A DNA stretch of 64,000 nucleotides from Puccinellia tenuiflora (taxonomy: Eukaryota; Streptophyta; Magnoliopsida; Poales; Poaceae): NCBI GenBank assembly GCA_012064385.1, contig QRDG01000143.1, forward strand, positions 868,642-932,641. Direction: 5' to 3'. The position numbers and the translations under genes are program-made. This document shows positions 54,451 through 64,000 of the stretch, piece by piece. Below the pieces are notes generated by a model, which saw only the letters and a list, made by a program, of their open reading frames with translations, had not been told where the DNA came from and did not search any database. How positions within the stretch are numbered: position 1 is the first letter of the stretch; every line of letters begins with the position of its first letter.

Positions 54451-56515
54451 GTGTTGGCAGTCATTTTTAGTCGACAAGCCTACCAACTACCAAACTCCTC
54501 CCATGATAGACGACTCGGGTGGACACGACCGATATGAAGTCTACAAAAACATGTCTAGTTTAGGATAGGAGTTGAATTCTAATTCGAACACTGCATAACA
54601 CGTAGATATTTTAGTCCTTGTCATGCACAAGAAGTCCAGTTGCCTTACAAATATGTTGTCCTTAAGTTGTCCCTTTATTTTGTACCTTTAATAGTTTCCC
54701 CTTCTTCCCCTAAAACTTAATTCGATGTACCGCATCCCTAAATTTAATCCCCAATTGGAGGGTTGGAGATTCTTGCAGCTAGTCCTTCCCCTAAACTTAA
54801 CTCACAATAAAATTCATTCTCTTGCATACATACTTTATATTTGCCCAACATATTAAAACAGAACTTGATCATTCTAATCCATACATTTTAACAACATTTG
54901 AAACTCATTGTTATCAGATTTGACGTGCGGCGTCAATGGCGGGCAGCAGTTGAGGATGAAAGGATGATAGATCCGAATTCCAAAGCACAATATTTTGCTT
55001 CTACAAGTTAGATATGTGACATTTGATTGAACAAAACTCCCTTTATCAAAGAAAAAAAAAAGGTCTTGCTGATTCAGCGGGTCGACTGCTACGAGCCTAC
55101 GAGCGCCCTTGCAACTCCTATGGCACAGTATTCTTAATTTCAATGGATTTGTTGGATCAGCCAACCAAATAAGTAAAAACAATTTATTTCATTTTAAAAT
55201 TAATACATTCAGATTTGAAAATAAGTTTCTAATCAATATATTTGCAAAGCACAATTTATCCCATTGACTTGTTGTGTCTTTTGCAGTAAGCTTTTTTTTT
55301 CTTATCCTGGAGTATACAGCAAATATCCACGCTTAATTACTTTTTCAGTTTCAGAATTATCAGGTGAAAAACAAAGCACTGGTCAATGTACATGTGAGTG
55401 CCTGAGTGGGGAGGAGAAACATAGTATGCGCGTTGTTCATCTGGGATTCCTCGTGCCGAGACACAGTAGGGGCTGAAGCAAGCACGAGTAGCTCTAATCC
55501 ACATCGGGATTCCACACGCTAGCTATCTCCACCCTTTGTCCCAGCGTAGGCTCGTCGCTCCCCAACACACAACAGAGAACAAAAAGAAAGGTACTCCGTA
55601 GTTTTCAGAAAGAGAACAACGAATACTGAACGGATAAGACAGTCAAGCTACGATATATGTACGCGCGCAGTGGAGACAGAAGGTGCACAGCTCCAAAATT
55701 TTAACTTGTGGCTACTGTCTCCTTGAAATCCCCTTGCACGCCCTGCACATACGCATACGCCGCTGCAGTGCCCATGATCAGTAGCTTCCGGGACGCAACA
55801 ATGCTCTGTGGCTAGCTGCGCCGCTGCCGCTGCAATCTGCATCTGCATATGCATCGATCAGTCATCGAGTATAGTGCATTTTATAGAGAATGGCAGGGAG
55901 CTATATCCGTGGTGGGCGAAACAGTGGCGTGATCAGCCAGACAGCCACCATGGCATGCAGCTTGGCAGGCGCGAAAGGGGTGGGTTCACTTCACTGACTG
56001 CAAGCCTCTGCGGCGAGAAACAGAGAGACACTGCTTCGCTTCGCCTGCCGGGCCCGGGCCGCCGCAAGAGCTCTCTCTCTCTCTCTCGATCATGGCTTCG
56101 ACTATGCATGCGTTCAGACTCTCTTTGTAGCGCCTCGAGCAGTGACGAACTGACGATGCTATTGCTCTACGCTAGCCAGCTGCACTGACAAGCAGAAAAA
56201 GGTTAATCAGTGGTGCCAAAACCAAATCCACCTCCTCGATCTAGTAAAAGAATTGCCCTGTAAAACTTCCGTTCCAAGCTCTTGTCCAGAAGGAGAAATA
56301 TATACGAAGCATATGTACCACCGTGATGGATGCATTTTATAGTTTCTTTTCCTCGGCTGGCTGGTTTCGTATGGTGCTTTCCGGTTGCATGCATCGCCCC
56401 CATGAAGCCATGATGACCTTTCTGGGGACGGAGTACGGCCCACTCCCACGCGACCAAATCATGGCCTAATCACACGCAGATCAGCAACCTTCCAAACCCT
56501 CCCATCAATCAAAAT
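54451..56515. other. Intergenic region upstream of the bHLH gene
   Basis: AT-rich until about 55250, then mixed. It contains a (CT)n run at about 56070-56088. No coding sequence is recognised. The part closest to 56520 should hold distal promoter elements of the bHLH gene. Confidence 0.4.
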
Positions 56516-56517
56516 CA

Positions 56518-56530
56518 TAGTATATAGTAC
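56518..56530 (+). promoter_or_regulatory. Candidate TATA box of the bHLH gene
   Basis: TAGTATATAGTACG lies about 290 bp before the start codon in otherwise pyrimidine-rich sequence. A transcription start near 56555 would give a leader of about 260 nt. Based on position and motif only. Confidence 0.35.
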
Positions 56531-56816
56531 GAGCTCCACCCTCTCGATCGCAACCACACCTCGCCACCTCCGGCCTCCCCCAGTTCCATTCCGTTTCCCC
56601 AAGCACAGGGCATCTCTCACAGGAGCTATAGCTAGCTCCCAGCTCCCTTCGCTTCACGCGTCCACCCCAAGTCCCAACCAGCCGCGCACAACAAGCAACT
56701 TGCAACTACACCAACCGCTGCCAACTTGCCATGGAGAAAGAAAGACCTAGCTAGCTAGGTTGTGTAGCTTTTTGGTTCTTGGAAGTCGAGAGAGATCGTG
56801 GGGTGCTAGCAAAGGC

Positions 56817-58277
56817 ATGGCATTGGAGGCCGCGGTGCTCTTCCGGGCTGCTGCTGCTGCTGATCTCTTCGGTCGCTGCGCCATGGCAGGATCAGGATCA
56901 GGAGCAGGAGGAGGAGCTTGGAATAGTCTGTTGGGTGGAGCTGAAGGGATGGGTATGGACGGCGGAGATTGGGACGCTGCCGCGTGCTCGTCGATGCTGC
57001 CACCACAAGGGTGGTTCCAGGAGCTGGATATCGCCGCCTCCACAGCCGCCGCGCCGCAGGGGAGTCATCAGTCCGGCTGCCGTGGGGAGATGGACGCGGG
57101 CGGTGCTGGCCAGGCCGACGCCGTGCCGATGACGCCGGCTCCGGCTGGGCGGAGGAAGCGGCGGAGGACGAGGACGGCGAAGAACTCAGAGGAGGTAGAG
57201 AGCCAGCGGATGACCCACATTGCCGTCGAGCGCAACCGCCGCAAGCAGATGAACGAGTACCTCGCCGCGCTCCGCTCCCTCATGCCACCCTCCTACGCCC
57301 AAAGGGTAACATTAGCGCCGCCAACCATATACCATTTCCTTCTTCGTTCCCCTTTCGCTTTGTCTAAATGTACGCGTTGTTGCTGTGCACACACAGGGCG
57401 ATCAGGCGTCCATCGTTGCAGGCGCGATCAACTTCGTCAAGGAGCTGGAGCAGCGGCTCCAGTCTCTGGAGGGGCACAAGCTGACAACCGGGCAATGTGA
57501 GGGCGTCGACGGCGGCCAAGAAGCACCGTCACCGTTCGCCCACTTCTTCACCTTCCCTCAGTACTCAATGAGCGCTACCTCCACACCGGCGCCTCCGGCG
57601 AACGATGAGGGTGCCGAGGCCGAGGCGTCCGGATCAAAGCCGTCTGCGGTGGCCGACGTGGAGGTGACCATGGTGGAGAGCCATGCCAACCTGCGGATGC
57701 TGTCCCGGCGGCGGCCGAGGCAGCTGCTGCGGCTGCTGGTGGCGCTGCAGGGCCACCGGCTGACCGTGCTGCACCTCAACATGACCAGCGCCGGCCACAT
57801 GGTGCTCTACTCGCTTAACCTCAAGGTACACTACCTACATATTCTCCCCGTACAACTAAACAATTCCAGCTTATCTGACATGCATGCATATGGCTCTCAG
57901 TCCAAGGGGTTCTACAGTATTCTAGCTAGTATCGGGTTAGCAATATCATACTGTCTCTGTCTGAAATAGTAAGGTGGTGCCTAGGTTTCCGTGGATTTTG
58001 TATTTTGCGTTGTCTTGGACAGCCATGCCTCCAAATTCTCACATCTGTTTACTTTAATGGACCTCAAGCAAAACCTAGCTAGAACGTCCTACGTGTTTTC
58101 TAATAGTAGAACCGTTGCATTGTTTAGTACTCCAGCTTGCTGATGGGATCGTATATATGATGGTCGTCGACAATGCAGGTAGAAGACGATTGCCAACTTA
58201 CCTCTGTGGATGAGATCGCCACCGCGGCTCACCAGATCGTCGAGAAGATCCAACAAGAGCAAGAGCGTGCACTGTAG
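56817..58277 (+). CDS. bHLH transcription factor, bHLH94/96-like (subgroup Ia), three exons
   Basis: A nuclear DNA-binding regulator. Exons 56817-57305, 57397-57825 and 58179-58277 have GT-AG borders in phase 0, giving 338 aa. The N-terminus MALEAAVLF is the characteristic start of the bHLH94/96 group. A basic stretch GRRKRRRTRTAKN (111-123) precedes the bHLH domain at about 128-188. The basic region has H134, E138 and R142 (HIAVERNRRKQMNEYLA), the residues used for E-box contact. Exon 1 ends inside the loop after SYAQR, and exon 2 resumes GDQASIVAGAINFVKELEQR, a conserved intron site in this subgroup. The C-terminal part carries the family block EVTMVESHANLRMLSRRRPR and an ACT-like fold ending in exon 3 (TSVDEIATAAHQIVEKIQQE). 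The subgroup is related to SPCH/MUTE/FAMA, but the sequence matches 94/96 better. Start codon by homology; no lesions. Confidence 0.93.
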
Positions 58278-58723
58278 ATTAGAGTGAGTACCATCGAATT
58301 AAGCACCTTATGCGGTGTGCAACATTTTAGTTATTCTAGCAAGTGAAGTGACTCCTGTGCAAACTAATAATGTTATCACTACCTAGCAACGCAGTGGTGA
58401 TCGAGTAAATGGATGAATTTGTTCATAAAGGATATGGCATGCGTATGTACAAACTTACAAACTGGATCAAGGCAGAGAACAATTCCATGCACGGTAGACA
58501 TGAATGACATATATGACATTCCCTTGTGGCCTACCGTGTTCCATAGGATCGGGCGCAAAAGTAGATCAGGTGCTGTTTCTCAACATCTTGGGTAGATTCT
58601 GTTCCACCCGTGAAGCGCCGTTTCCTGCCAAAACACCAAAAAGGTAGATCTCTACTAGTATTAGCGAGCATATAGACGCCGGTCATGCCAAACGAATGTG
58701 ATCCATTAGTGTTGTAGGGCTAG
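58278..58723. other. 3' flank of the bHLH gene up to copia element 3
   Basis: About 450 bp containing the likely 3' UTR. No other feature was found before the target duplication GCTAG. Confidence 0.4.
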
Positions 58724-58853
58724 TGTTAGGAATAAGCAGCTTGTATTCCCAGGGGGTTAAAGGCCACAATATATAGTACATATACAGGTGTGCAATATGC
58801 AGAAAGCCCCTTATACAATGGGGTAATACAGAACAATATAATCTACTCTAACA
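58724..58853 (-). repeat. 3' LTR of copia element 3
   Basis: 130 bp, TG...CA, with TATATAGTACAT as the possible TATA region. Three differences from the partner at 63344-63473. Confidence 0.95.
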
Positions 58854-58866
58854 CCCCCCCTCAAAC

Positions 58867-61800
58867 TCATGGTGGATCCACAACACTGAGTTTGGAGAGT
58901 AAGAAGTCATGTTGCGCTCGGGTTTGTGCCTTCGTAAAGAAATCCGCCAACTGCAAGTCTGAAGGCACATAGTGGAGCGCAACAACCTGATCCTGTACCT
59001 GAGCACGTGTATAAGAAGCATCAACACCAATATGCTTGGTCAGCTCATGCTTGACCGGATCACGTGCAATACTGATAGCACCTGTACTGTCGCACAAAAG
59101 AGGAGTGGGTGTCGTAACAGAGACCCCAAAATCTGAAAGTAACCACCGTAACCAGGTCACCTCAGCAATCAACGAAGCCATAGCCCGCAGCTCAGCCTCA
59201 ACACTCGAACGGGAAACCGCTACCTGTTTCTTTGTCTTCCAAGCAATAAGCGAACCACCAAGAAACACACAGTAAGCAGAAAGGGAACGACGATCCGAAG
59301 GATCACTTGCCCACGTGGCATCCGAGTAACACTGGAGCTGGAGAGAGCTGGAACTAGGGAAGAAAAGACGCCGAGTAATCGTGCCACGAAGATAACGAAG
59401 GACACGAAGAAGATGACTGTAGTGAACGGTGGTAGGAGCTGAGACAAACTGACTCAGAATATGAACAGGATAAGAGATATCAGGGCGAGTGACAGCAAGG
59501 TAAACAAGACTCCCAACAAGATGACGATAACGTGTGGGATCAGAAAGAGGATCACCATCAGTAGGACGAAGCTTAACATTAAGCTCCATAGGAGTCTCAA
59601 CAGTGCGCTCATCACTAAGATCAGCCCGAGAAAGAAGATCCTGAATATACTTTTCCTGGGAGATAAAGAAGCCATCGGCTGTAGAGGAAACCTCAATCCC
59701 AAGAAAGTAGCGAAGAGGACCAAGATCAGACATAAGAAACTGCTCACATAGACGCTCCTTAACAAAGGCAATGTGCTCAGGGTTATCACCAGTGATGATC
59801 ATGTCATCAACATAGAGAAGCAATAAGGTCCGACACCGAGAAGAGGTGTAGACAAACAGTGCTGGATCATGAGCACTGGGAGAGAAGCCAGCGGCAATAA
59901 CCACAGAGGAGAAACGCTCAAACCAGGCACGAGGGGCCTGTTTAAGACCATATAAGGATCGTCGAAGACGACAAACCATCCCATCGGGAACAGAATACCC
60001 AGGAGGAGGCTGCATGTAAACCTCCTCACTCAACTCGCCATTAAGAAAAGCATTCTGAACATCAAGCTGGGAGACAGACCAGCGTCGAACAGAAGCAACA
60101 GCAAGAAGAGTACGAACAGTGGTCATATGAGCCACAGGGGCAAAAGTCTCGTCATAGTCTCGGCCGTGCTCCTGCTGAAAGCCACGAGCCACAAGACGCG
60201 CTTTATAGCGCTCGAGAGATCCATCAGAGCGGGTCTTAATCTTATAGACCCACTTACATGTGATAGGACGAACACCTGAAGGAGGAGAAACAAGATCCCA
60301 GGTGCCAGTGCGCTCAAGCGCAGCAATCTCCTCAGCCATGGCAAGCTGCCACTCAGGATGACGCTCAGCATCCCGATAAGAAGTCGGCTCGGAGACAATA
60401 GAAAGACCATACTTACTAGGAGTATAACGGTCTGGAGGACGACGCTGACGAACAGGCCGTGAATGGGAAAGCTCATCAGCAGAAGATGACTCATCAGAAG
60501 AGGAGGAAGTATGAATAGGAGAAGGAGGAACCGAAGCCGGAGAACGAGGAGTACTAGGAGTACTAGGGGTACTAGACGGAGGAGAGGATGGCGCCGAAGA
60601 TGGAGGAGGCGCACCAGATGTAGGAGGTGGAGAAGAGACAGCATGAGGTGAATCCGGAAAAAGGAGAAAAGAGATATCATCCACCGGATAAGTGCCAGAG
60701 GTGTGGCGAGGATAGAAGGAGCGCGTCTCATCAAACGTGACATCACGGGAGATGCGCATCCGACGAGCGACAGGGTCCCAACAGCGGTAGCCCTTATGTT
60801 CATCACTGTATCCAAGAAAAACACACTCAACAGACTGAGCGGTCAGTTTGGTGCGTTCGCGGGGAGGAAGAAGAACATAGCAAGCGCAACCAAACAAACG
60901 AAGAGCCGAGTAGTCTGGAGAGGTACCAGAAAGACGCTCGAGAGGAATGCCACCTTGAAGGGCAGCAGAAGGCTGAAGGTTAATGAGGTAAGTCGATGTA
61001 GCGACAGCCTCAGCCCAAAAATGCGGCGGAAGAGAGGAAGCAATCATCATAGCACGGGCAGTCTCAAGAATATGACGATGCTTGCGCTCAGCCACACCAT
61101 TCTGAGCATGAGCACCAGGACAAGAAAACTGAGCAAGAGTACCCTCCTCAGCAAGAAAAGCGCGCAGGGAATGAGAGATATACTCTCCAGCAGAATCTGC
61201 ACGAAAGACACGAATAGGAGTGGAGAACTGGGTATGAACCATGGCAGCAAATCTCTTATAAATAGACAAGACCTCACTACGAGAAGACATGAAATATATC
61301 CAAGTGTGACGAGAGAAATCATCTATAAAGAGAACATAGTAGCGATGTCCTCCTTTCGACGAGAAAGGAGCTGGACCCCAAACATCAGAGTGAACAAGAT
61401 CAAAAGGACGCTGAGACACAGACTCACTGCGAGGATATGGTAGCTGAATCTGCTTACCAAGACGACAGCCCTGACAATCCAAAGAAGCATTTCCGGAGAC
61501 AGACCCCAGAACACCACGATGAACTAAAGACGAGAGTCGAGAACCACATAAATGTCCAAGACGATGATGCCACTGCTGAAAAGAGCTAGCAGCGATGGCT
61601 ACAGAGGCCGAGGAACTGTCGACGGAGGCATCAGAAGGAAGACGAAGCCAGTGAAGCTCCCAGAGGCCATCATGACGGCGGGGGCCAGCACCAAGCATAG
61701 TGCCGGTGCGACGATCCTGAACAGAACAGGAATCAAAGTCGAGAGTGATGCTACAACGAGAGTCGACAATCTGACTGCCAGAAAAAAGTTGCATGTTAAG

Positions 61801-62616
61801 TTGAGGAACATGCGCAACAGAAGGAACATGGAACGAGGAGGTACTAAGAATGCCTCGACTAATGACTGGGTGAGGGGTACCATCGGCAGTAAGAACACGA
61901 ACAGGAGGGTCGACAGGTCGAACAGAATGCAAAAGAGAAGAATCAGGAGTCATATGAAAAGAAGCTCCAGTATCAAGAAGCCATGGGGATGTACCTGGAG
62001 AAGGAGAAGGTGGTCGCTCAATGCCAGAAAACGCAGTCGCAGAACCAGCAGAACCTGTCGGTGAAGAGTCCCAAGCATCAAGTAGGCGTCGAAGCTGCGC
62101 TATCTCATGCGCAGAAAGGGGCATGACTGGAGAGGCCGATGAAGACGTAGTCGACGAAGGACGGTCACAACCGCCTGAAGAAGCCGCAAGAGGCGATGTC
62201 GAGCGGCGAGCCGACATAGACGGAGGCGGCGAAGGGCGGCCATAGCCGCATGAAGAGGCCGCGAAAGTCGGTGTAGAGCGGCAGACCGACGGAGACGGAG
62301 TCGGCAAGGCGCGGCCATAGCCGCGGGAAGAGGCCGCGAAGGTCGACGAAGAGCAGCAAGCCGACGAAGACGGAGTCGGCAAAGCGCGGTCATAACCACG
62401 GGAAGAGGCCGCGAGGGTCGACGAAGAGCGGCAAGCCGACGGAGACGGAGTCGGTAAAGCGCGGTCAGAACCACGTGAAGAGGCCGCGAAAGTCGATGTA
62501 GAGCGGCGAGCCGACAGACGCGGTGTCGATGGACAAGCACCAAGGATCGAAGAAAGGCCCGAGTGCAAGACGGGAGCAGCGGAAGAATCATCCACAAGAA
62601 ACGATGGAACTGACAT
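58867..62616 (-). CDS. Ty1-copia polyprotein (protease-integrase-RT-RNase H), uninterrupted, GAG-less
   Basis: 1249 residues in one open frame. Order: five 25-residue tandem repeats (FAAS/LAAS at 43, 68, 93, 118, 143) instead of gag; aspartic protease WLLDTGASFHMT with D215; GAG-pre-integrase HHRLGH ... CQGC at 350-384; integrase catalytic D411 (HSDVWGP), D474 (FRADSAGEY) and E510 (GVAERKHR); RT at about 765-1010 with LDVQNAFLNG and YVDDMIITGD (D937, D938); RNase H with YSDATWAS (D1099), SSVEAELRA (E1140) and LCDSTGA (D1176). All catalytic residues expected for the family are present and no stop or frameshift occurs. The usual copia GAG of about 250 residues with CX2CX4HX4C is absent from the frame and was not found upstream. 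It could be a member of a GAG-less lineage or a derivative mobilised in trans. Minor possibility: gag is encoded on a spliced or separate frame I failed to see. Confidence 0.93.
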   Translation of the reverse strand: MSVPSFLVDDSSAAPVLHSGLSSILGACPSTPRLSARRSTSTFAASSRGSDRALPTPSPSACRSSSTLAASSRGYDRALPTPSSSACCSSSTFAASSRGYGRALPTPSPSVCRSTPTFAASSCGYGRPSPPPSMSARRSTSPLAASSGGCDRPSSTTSSSASPVMPLSAHEIAQLRRLLDAWDSSPTGSAGSATAFSGIERPPSPSPGTSPWLLDTGASFHMTPDSSLLHSVRPVDPPVRVLTADGTPHPVISRGILSTSSFHVPSVAHVPQLNMQLFSGSQIVDSRCSITLDFDSCSVQDRRTGTMLGAGPRRHDGLWELHWLRLPSDASVDSSSASVAIAASSFQQWHHRLGHLCGSRLSSLVHRGVLGSVSGNASLDCQGCRLGKQIQLPYPRSESVSQRPFDLVHSDVWGPAPFSSKGGHRYYVLFIDDFSRHTWIYFMSSRSEVLSIYKRFAAMVHTQFSTPIRVFRADSAGEYISHSLRAFLAEEGTLAQFSCPGAHAQNGVAERKHRHILETARAMMIASSLPPHFWAEAVATSTYLINLQPSAALQGGIPLERLSGTSPDYSALRLFGCACYVLLPPRERTKLTAQSVECVFLGYSDEHKGYRCWDPVARRMRISRDVTFDETRSFYPRHTSGTYPVDDISFLLFPDSPHAVSSPPPTSGAPPPSSAPSSPPSSTPSTPSTPRSPASVPPSPIHTSSSSDESSSADELSHSRPVRQRRPPDRYTPSKYGLSIVSEPTSYRDAERHPEWQLAMAEEIAALERTGTWDLVSPPSGVRPITCKWVYKIKTRSDGSLERYKARLVARGFQQEHGRDYDETFAPVAHMTTVRTLLAVASVRRWSVSQLDVQNAFLNGELSEEVYMQPPPGYSVPDGMVCRLRRSLYGLKQAPRAWFERFSSVVIAAGFSPSAHDPALFVYTSSRCRTLLLLYVDDMIITGDNPEHIAFVKERLCEQFLMSDLGPLRYFLGIEVSSTADGFFISQEKYIQDLLSRADLSDERTVETPMELNVKLRPTDGDPLSDPTRYRHLVGSLVYLAVTRPDISYPVHILSQFVSAPTTVHYSHLLRVLRYLRGTITRRLFFPSSSSLQLQCYSDATWASDPSDRRSLSAYCVFLGGSLIAWKTKKQVAVSRSSVEAELRAMASLIAEVTWLRWLLSDFGVSVTTPTPLLCDSTGAISIARDPVKHELTKHIGVDASYTRAQVQDQVVALHYVPSDLQLADFFTKAQTRAQHDFLLSKLSVVDPP

Positions 62617-62875
62617 TTTTTTTATTATTTTTTTTTTATTTTTTTTTATTTTTTTTTTATTTTTTTTTTTTACTCACGGACGAATCTGGGATGGAAAGAG
62701 CTACAGCAGAAGACTAGCAGCAACCGCAGAAAGAGCTACAGCAGCAGACTAGCAGCCAAGGAAAGCCAAGTCTGTACCCGTACTGACCAAGCCACGTACA
62801 GAGCAGAGAGGAAATCGATCTGGATCGATCCGGGAACCAACCAGCTCGAGCGCGTGCGGGCAGGAAGTGCGGCGA

Positions 62876-63148
62876 CCAAAGGACGCGGAGGACGAGCGGA
62901 TCGGAGAGAGGGAGCAGCCTGGAGACCTTGACCGGGACGGGGATGGTGGTGGCGGCCGGGACGGGAGCGGCGACGGCCGGAACGGGAGCGGCGGCCGGCG
63001 GCCAAAGGACAGCGGGGTCAACCAAAGGGCGCGGAGGACGAGCGGATCGGAGAGAGGGAGCAGCCTGGAGACCTTGACCGGGACGGGGATGGTGGTGGCG
63101 GCCGGGACGGGAGCGGCGACGGCCGGAACGGGAGCGGCGGCCGGCGGC
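62876..63148 (-). repeat. 146-bp tandem duplication in the copia 3 leader
   Basis: Two copies (from 62876 and from 63022) share GCGGAGGACGAGCGGATCGG and GACCTTGACCGGGACGGGGA. They are almost identical over about 127 bp and lie between the primer binding site and the polyprotein start. The region 62616-63331 is otherwise GC-rich and low complexity, except a poly-T/A run at about 62617-62671 (plus strand). Confidence 0.9.
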
Positions 63149-63343
63149 GAGGACAGAGAAAACGGCGGCAGCGGCCGGGGCGCGGCGGCGAGGGGCCGGG
63201 GGCGCGGCGGCGGCTGCAGCTCGAGAGGAGGAAGACCGGCGACGGGAGGAGGAGGGCCGGCGACGGGAGGAGGAGTGCGGCGGTGGTGAGATGCGACGGG
63301 ATTCGGGGAAAAAAAAAAGAGACCTAATTAGGCTCTGATACCA

Positions 63344-63473
63344 TGTTAGGAATAAGCAGCTTGTATTCCCAGGGGGCCAAAGGCCACAATATATAGTACA
63401 TGTACAGGTGTGCAATATGCAGAAAGCCCCTTATACAATGGGGTAATACAGAACAATATAATCTACTCTAACA
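63344..63473 (-). repeat. 5' LTR of copia element 3
   Basis: Direct repeat of 58724-58853. It is followed inward by the primer binding site (complement of GCTCTGATACCA). Confidence 0.95.
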
Positions 63474-63478
63474 GCTAG

Positions 63479-64000
63479 GTCCGATCTTCACAGATTTGAG
63501 TGGGAAACGGGGATGAACACGAAGAACACGAGGGGAACGAGGGGGGATTCGTGGGCAAAACACAAGGATAACTAGCAAATCCTGCTAAGAACTCCACCCA
63601 ACAACAAACCCTTAAAAAGGTAGCCTTTGGATCGAAGAATCAAAGCCAAACTTACTCTTGTTGAAACCGATTGCTCTTACCGGCCGGTCCACCGATCCAA
63701 TAGAATCACCGCAGTGAAAGATTGGTTTGCACTACTAGAGACACCGCAGTGAAAGAGTAGCAACAACAAGATCTACCTCAACGAGGCACCCTAGCTACGA
63801 GGGAGGAGGAGCATAGCTCACACAAGTCTCAGATTCAGTCTAACCTCCAAATGGGGAAAGTGGAAAGCTATTTATAGTCTATTACAAAACGGGGCAGGAA
63901 AGGTGGGGAACCGGCCTGGAGGCCGGCTCAGGTGGGTGACCGGCCTGGGGGCCGGCCTAGGCCGGCCTGGAGGCCGGCCGGCTCAGGTGGGTGACCGGCC
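63479..64000. other. Repeat-like sequence at the right edge, ends in GGCCGGC-rich repeats
   Basis: Non-coding sequence with repeated CACCGCAGTGAAAGA motifs (about 63709 and 63743). From 63910 to the edge there are short units of GACCGGCCTGGAGGCCGGCT plus CAGGTGGGT. It resembles a transposon interior cut by the window edge. No gene is seen. Confidence 0.4.

Larger units (their letters stand above)
58724..63473 (-). mobile_element. Ty1-copia LTR retrotransposon 3, intact pol but no recognisable GAG
   Basis: The 130-bp LTRs at 58724-58853 (3') and 63344-63473 (5') are flanked by GCTAG (58719-58723 and 63474-63478). On the minus strand the primer binding site TGGTATCAGAGC (63332-63343) follows the 5' LTR, and a purine tract (complement of CCCCCCC TCAAACT, about 58854-58868) precedes the 3' LTR. 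The LTRs differ at 3 of 130 sites by eye, all transitions. At 4750 bp it is compact. A single open frame of 1249 codons encodes protease, integrase, RT and RNase H. A gag domain with a zinc knuckle is not seen. It lies about 450 bp downstream of the bHLH gene. Confidence 0.95.

Noticed and set aside
62714..63415. 233-codon minus-strand frame as the missing GAG of copia 3
   Set aside because: It begins inside the LTR, spans the primer site, and encodes Arg/Pro/Ala low complexity with a tandem duplication; no GAG fold or zinc knuckle motif.

Overview
The window looks like nuclear DNA from a grass, most likely a Pooideae (wheat/barley/oat-type) genome. The evidence is spliced plant genes with GT-AG introns, GC-rich grass-style first exons, Stowaway MITEs starting CTCCCTCCG, a CACTA element starting CACTACTAGGAAAAGG, long LTR pieces starting TGATACG, and Ty1-copia and Ty3-gypsy elements nested in one another. 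The species cannot be named from the sequence alone. There is no bacterial, organellar or CRISPR-type content.

Host genes, left to right: (1) the first exon of a purine-permease (PUP) gene on the minus strand, 498-1331, running off the left edge through an intron; (2) a broken MATE/DETOXIFICATION transporter relic, 16416-18818 plus; (3) an apparently intact eight-coding-exon LAZ1/DUF300 membrane-protein gene, 23860-26565 plus; (4) an intronless ANTH-domain clathrin-assembly gene, 28415-29395 minus; (5) an intronless ATL-type RING-H2 ubiquitin ligase gene, 44753-45928 minus; (6) a three-exon bHLH transcription factor of the bHLH94/96 type, 56817-58277 plus. They have unrelated cellular roles (purine transport, membrane/immune signalling, endocytosis, ubiquitination, transcription) and form no pathway or operon.

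The rest is mostly transposable elements. Three Ty1-copia elements have both LTRs and matching 5-bp target duplications: 3574-10386 plus (196-bp LTRs, TSD CAAAG), 31928-39524 minus (170-bp LTRs, TSD GCACA) and 58724-63473 minus (130-bp LTRs, TSD GCTAG). The first two have broken gag-pol, and each is interrupted by a related TG...CA element of 2.1-2.5 kb with its own 5-bp TSD. The first also holds a 5'-truncated LINE with a 13-bp TSD. The third has one open 1249-codon pol but no recognisable GAG or zinc knuckle. Other elements with readable boundaries are two PIF/Harbinger-Tourist-like elements (2036-2942; 30125-31898, which carries a 219-bp tandem array), a CACTA derivative (19711-21120), a Mutator-like element with 9-bp TSD (49844-51271), a palindromic Mutator-like MITE with 9-bp TSD (15456-15865) nested in a larger foldback, Stowaway MITEs, and Ty3-gypsy remnants (12168-13539, about 53330-54450).

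The most unusual signal is in the LAZ1-type gene. About 215 bp of intron 3 plus the start of exon 4 is present again, inverted, in the intron just upstream of the start-codon exon. The pre-mRNA could therefore fold into a long hairpin that loops out coding exons 1-3.
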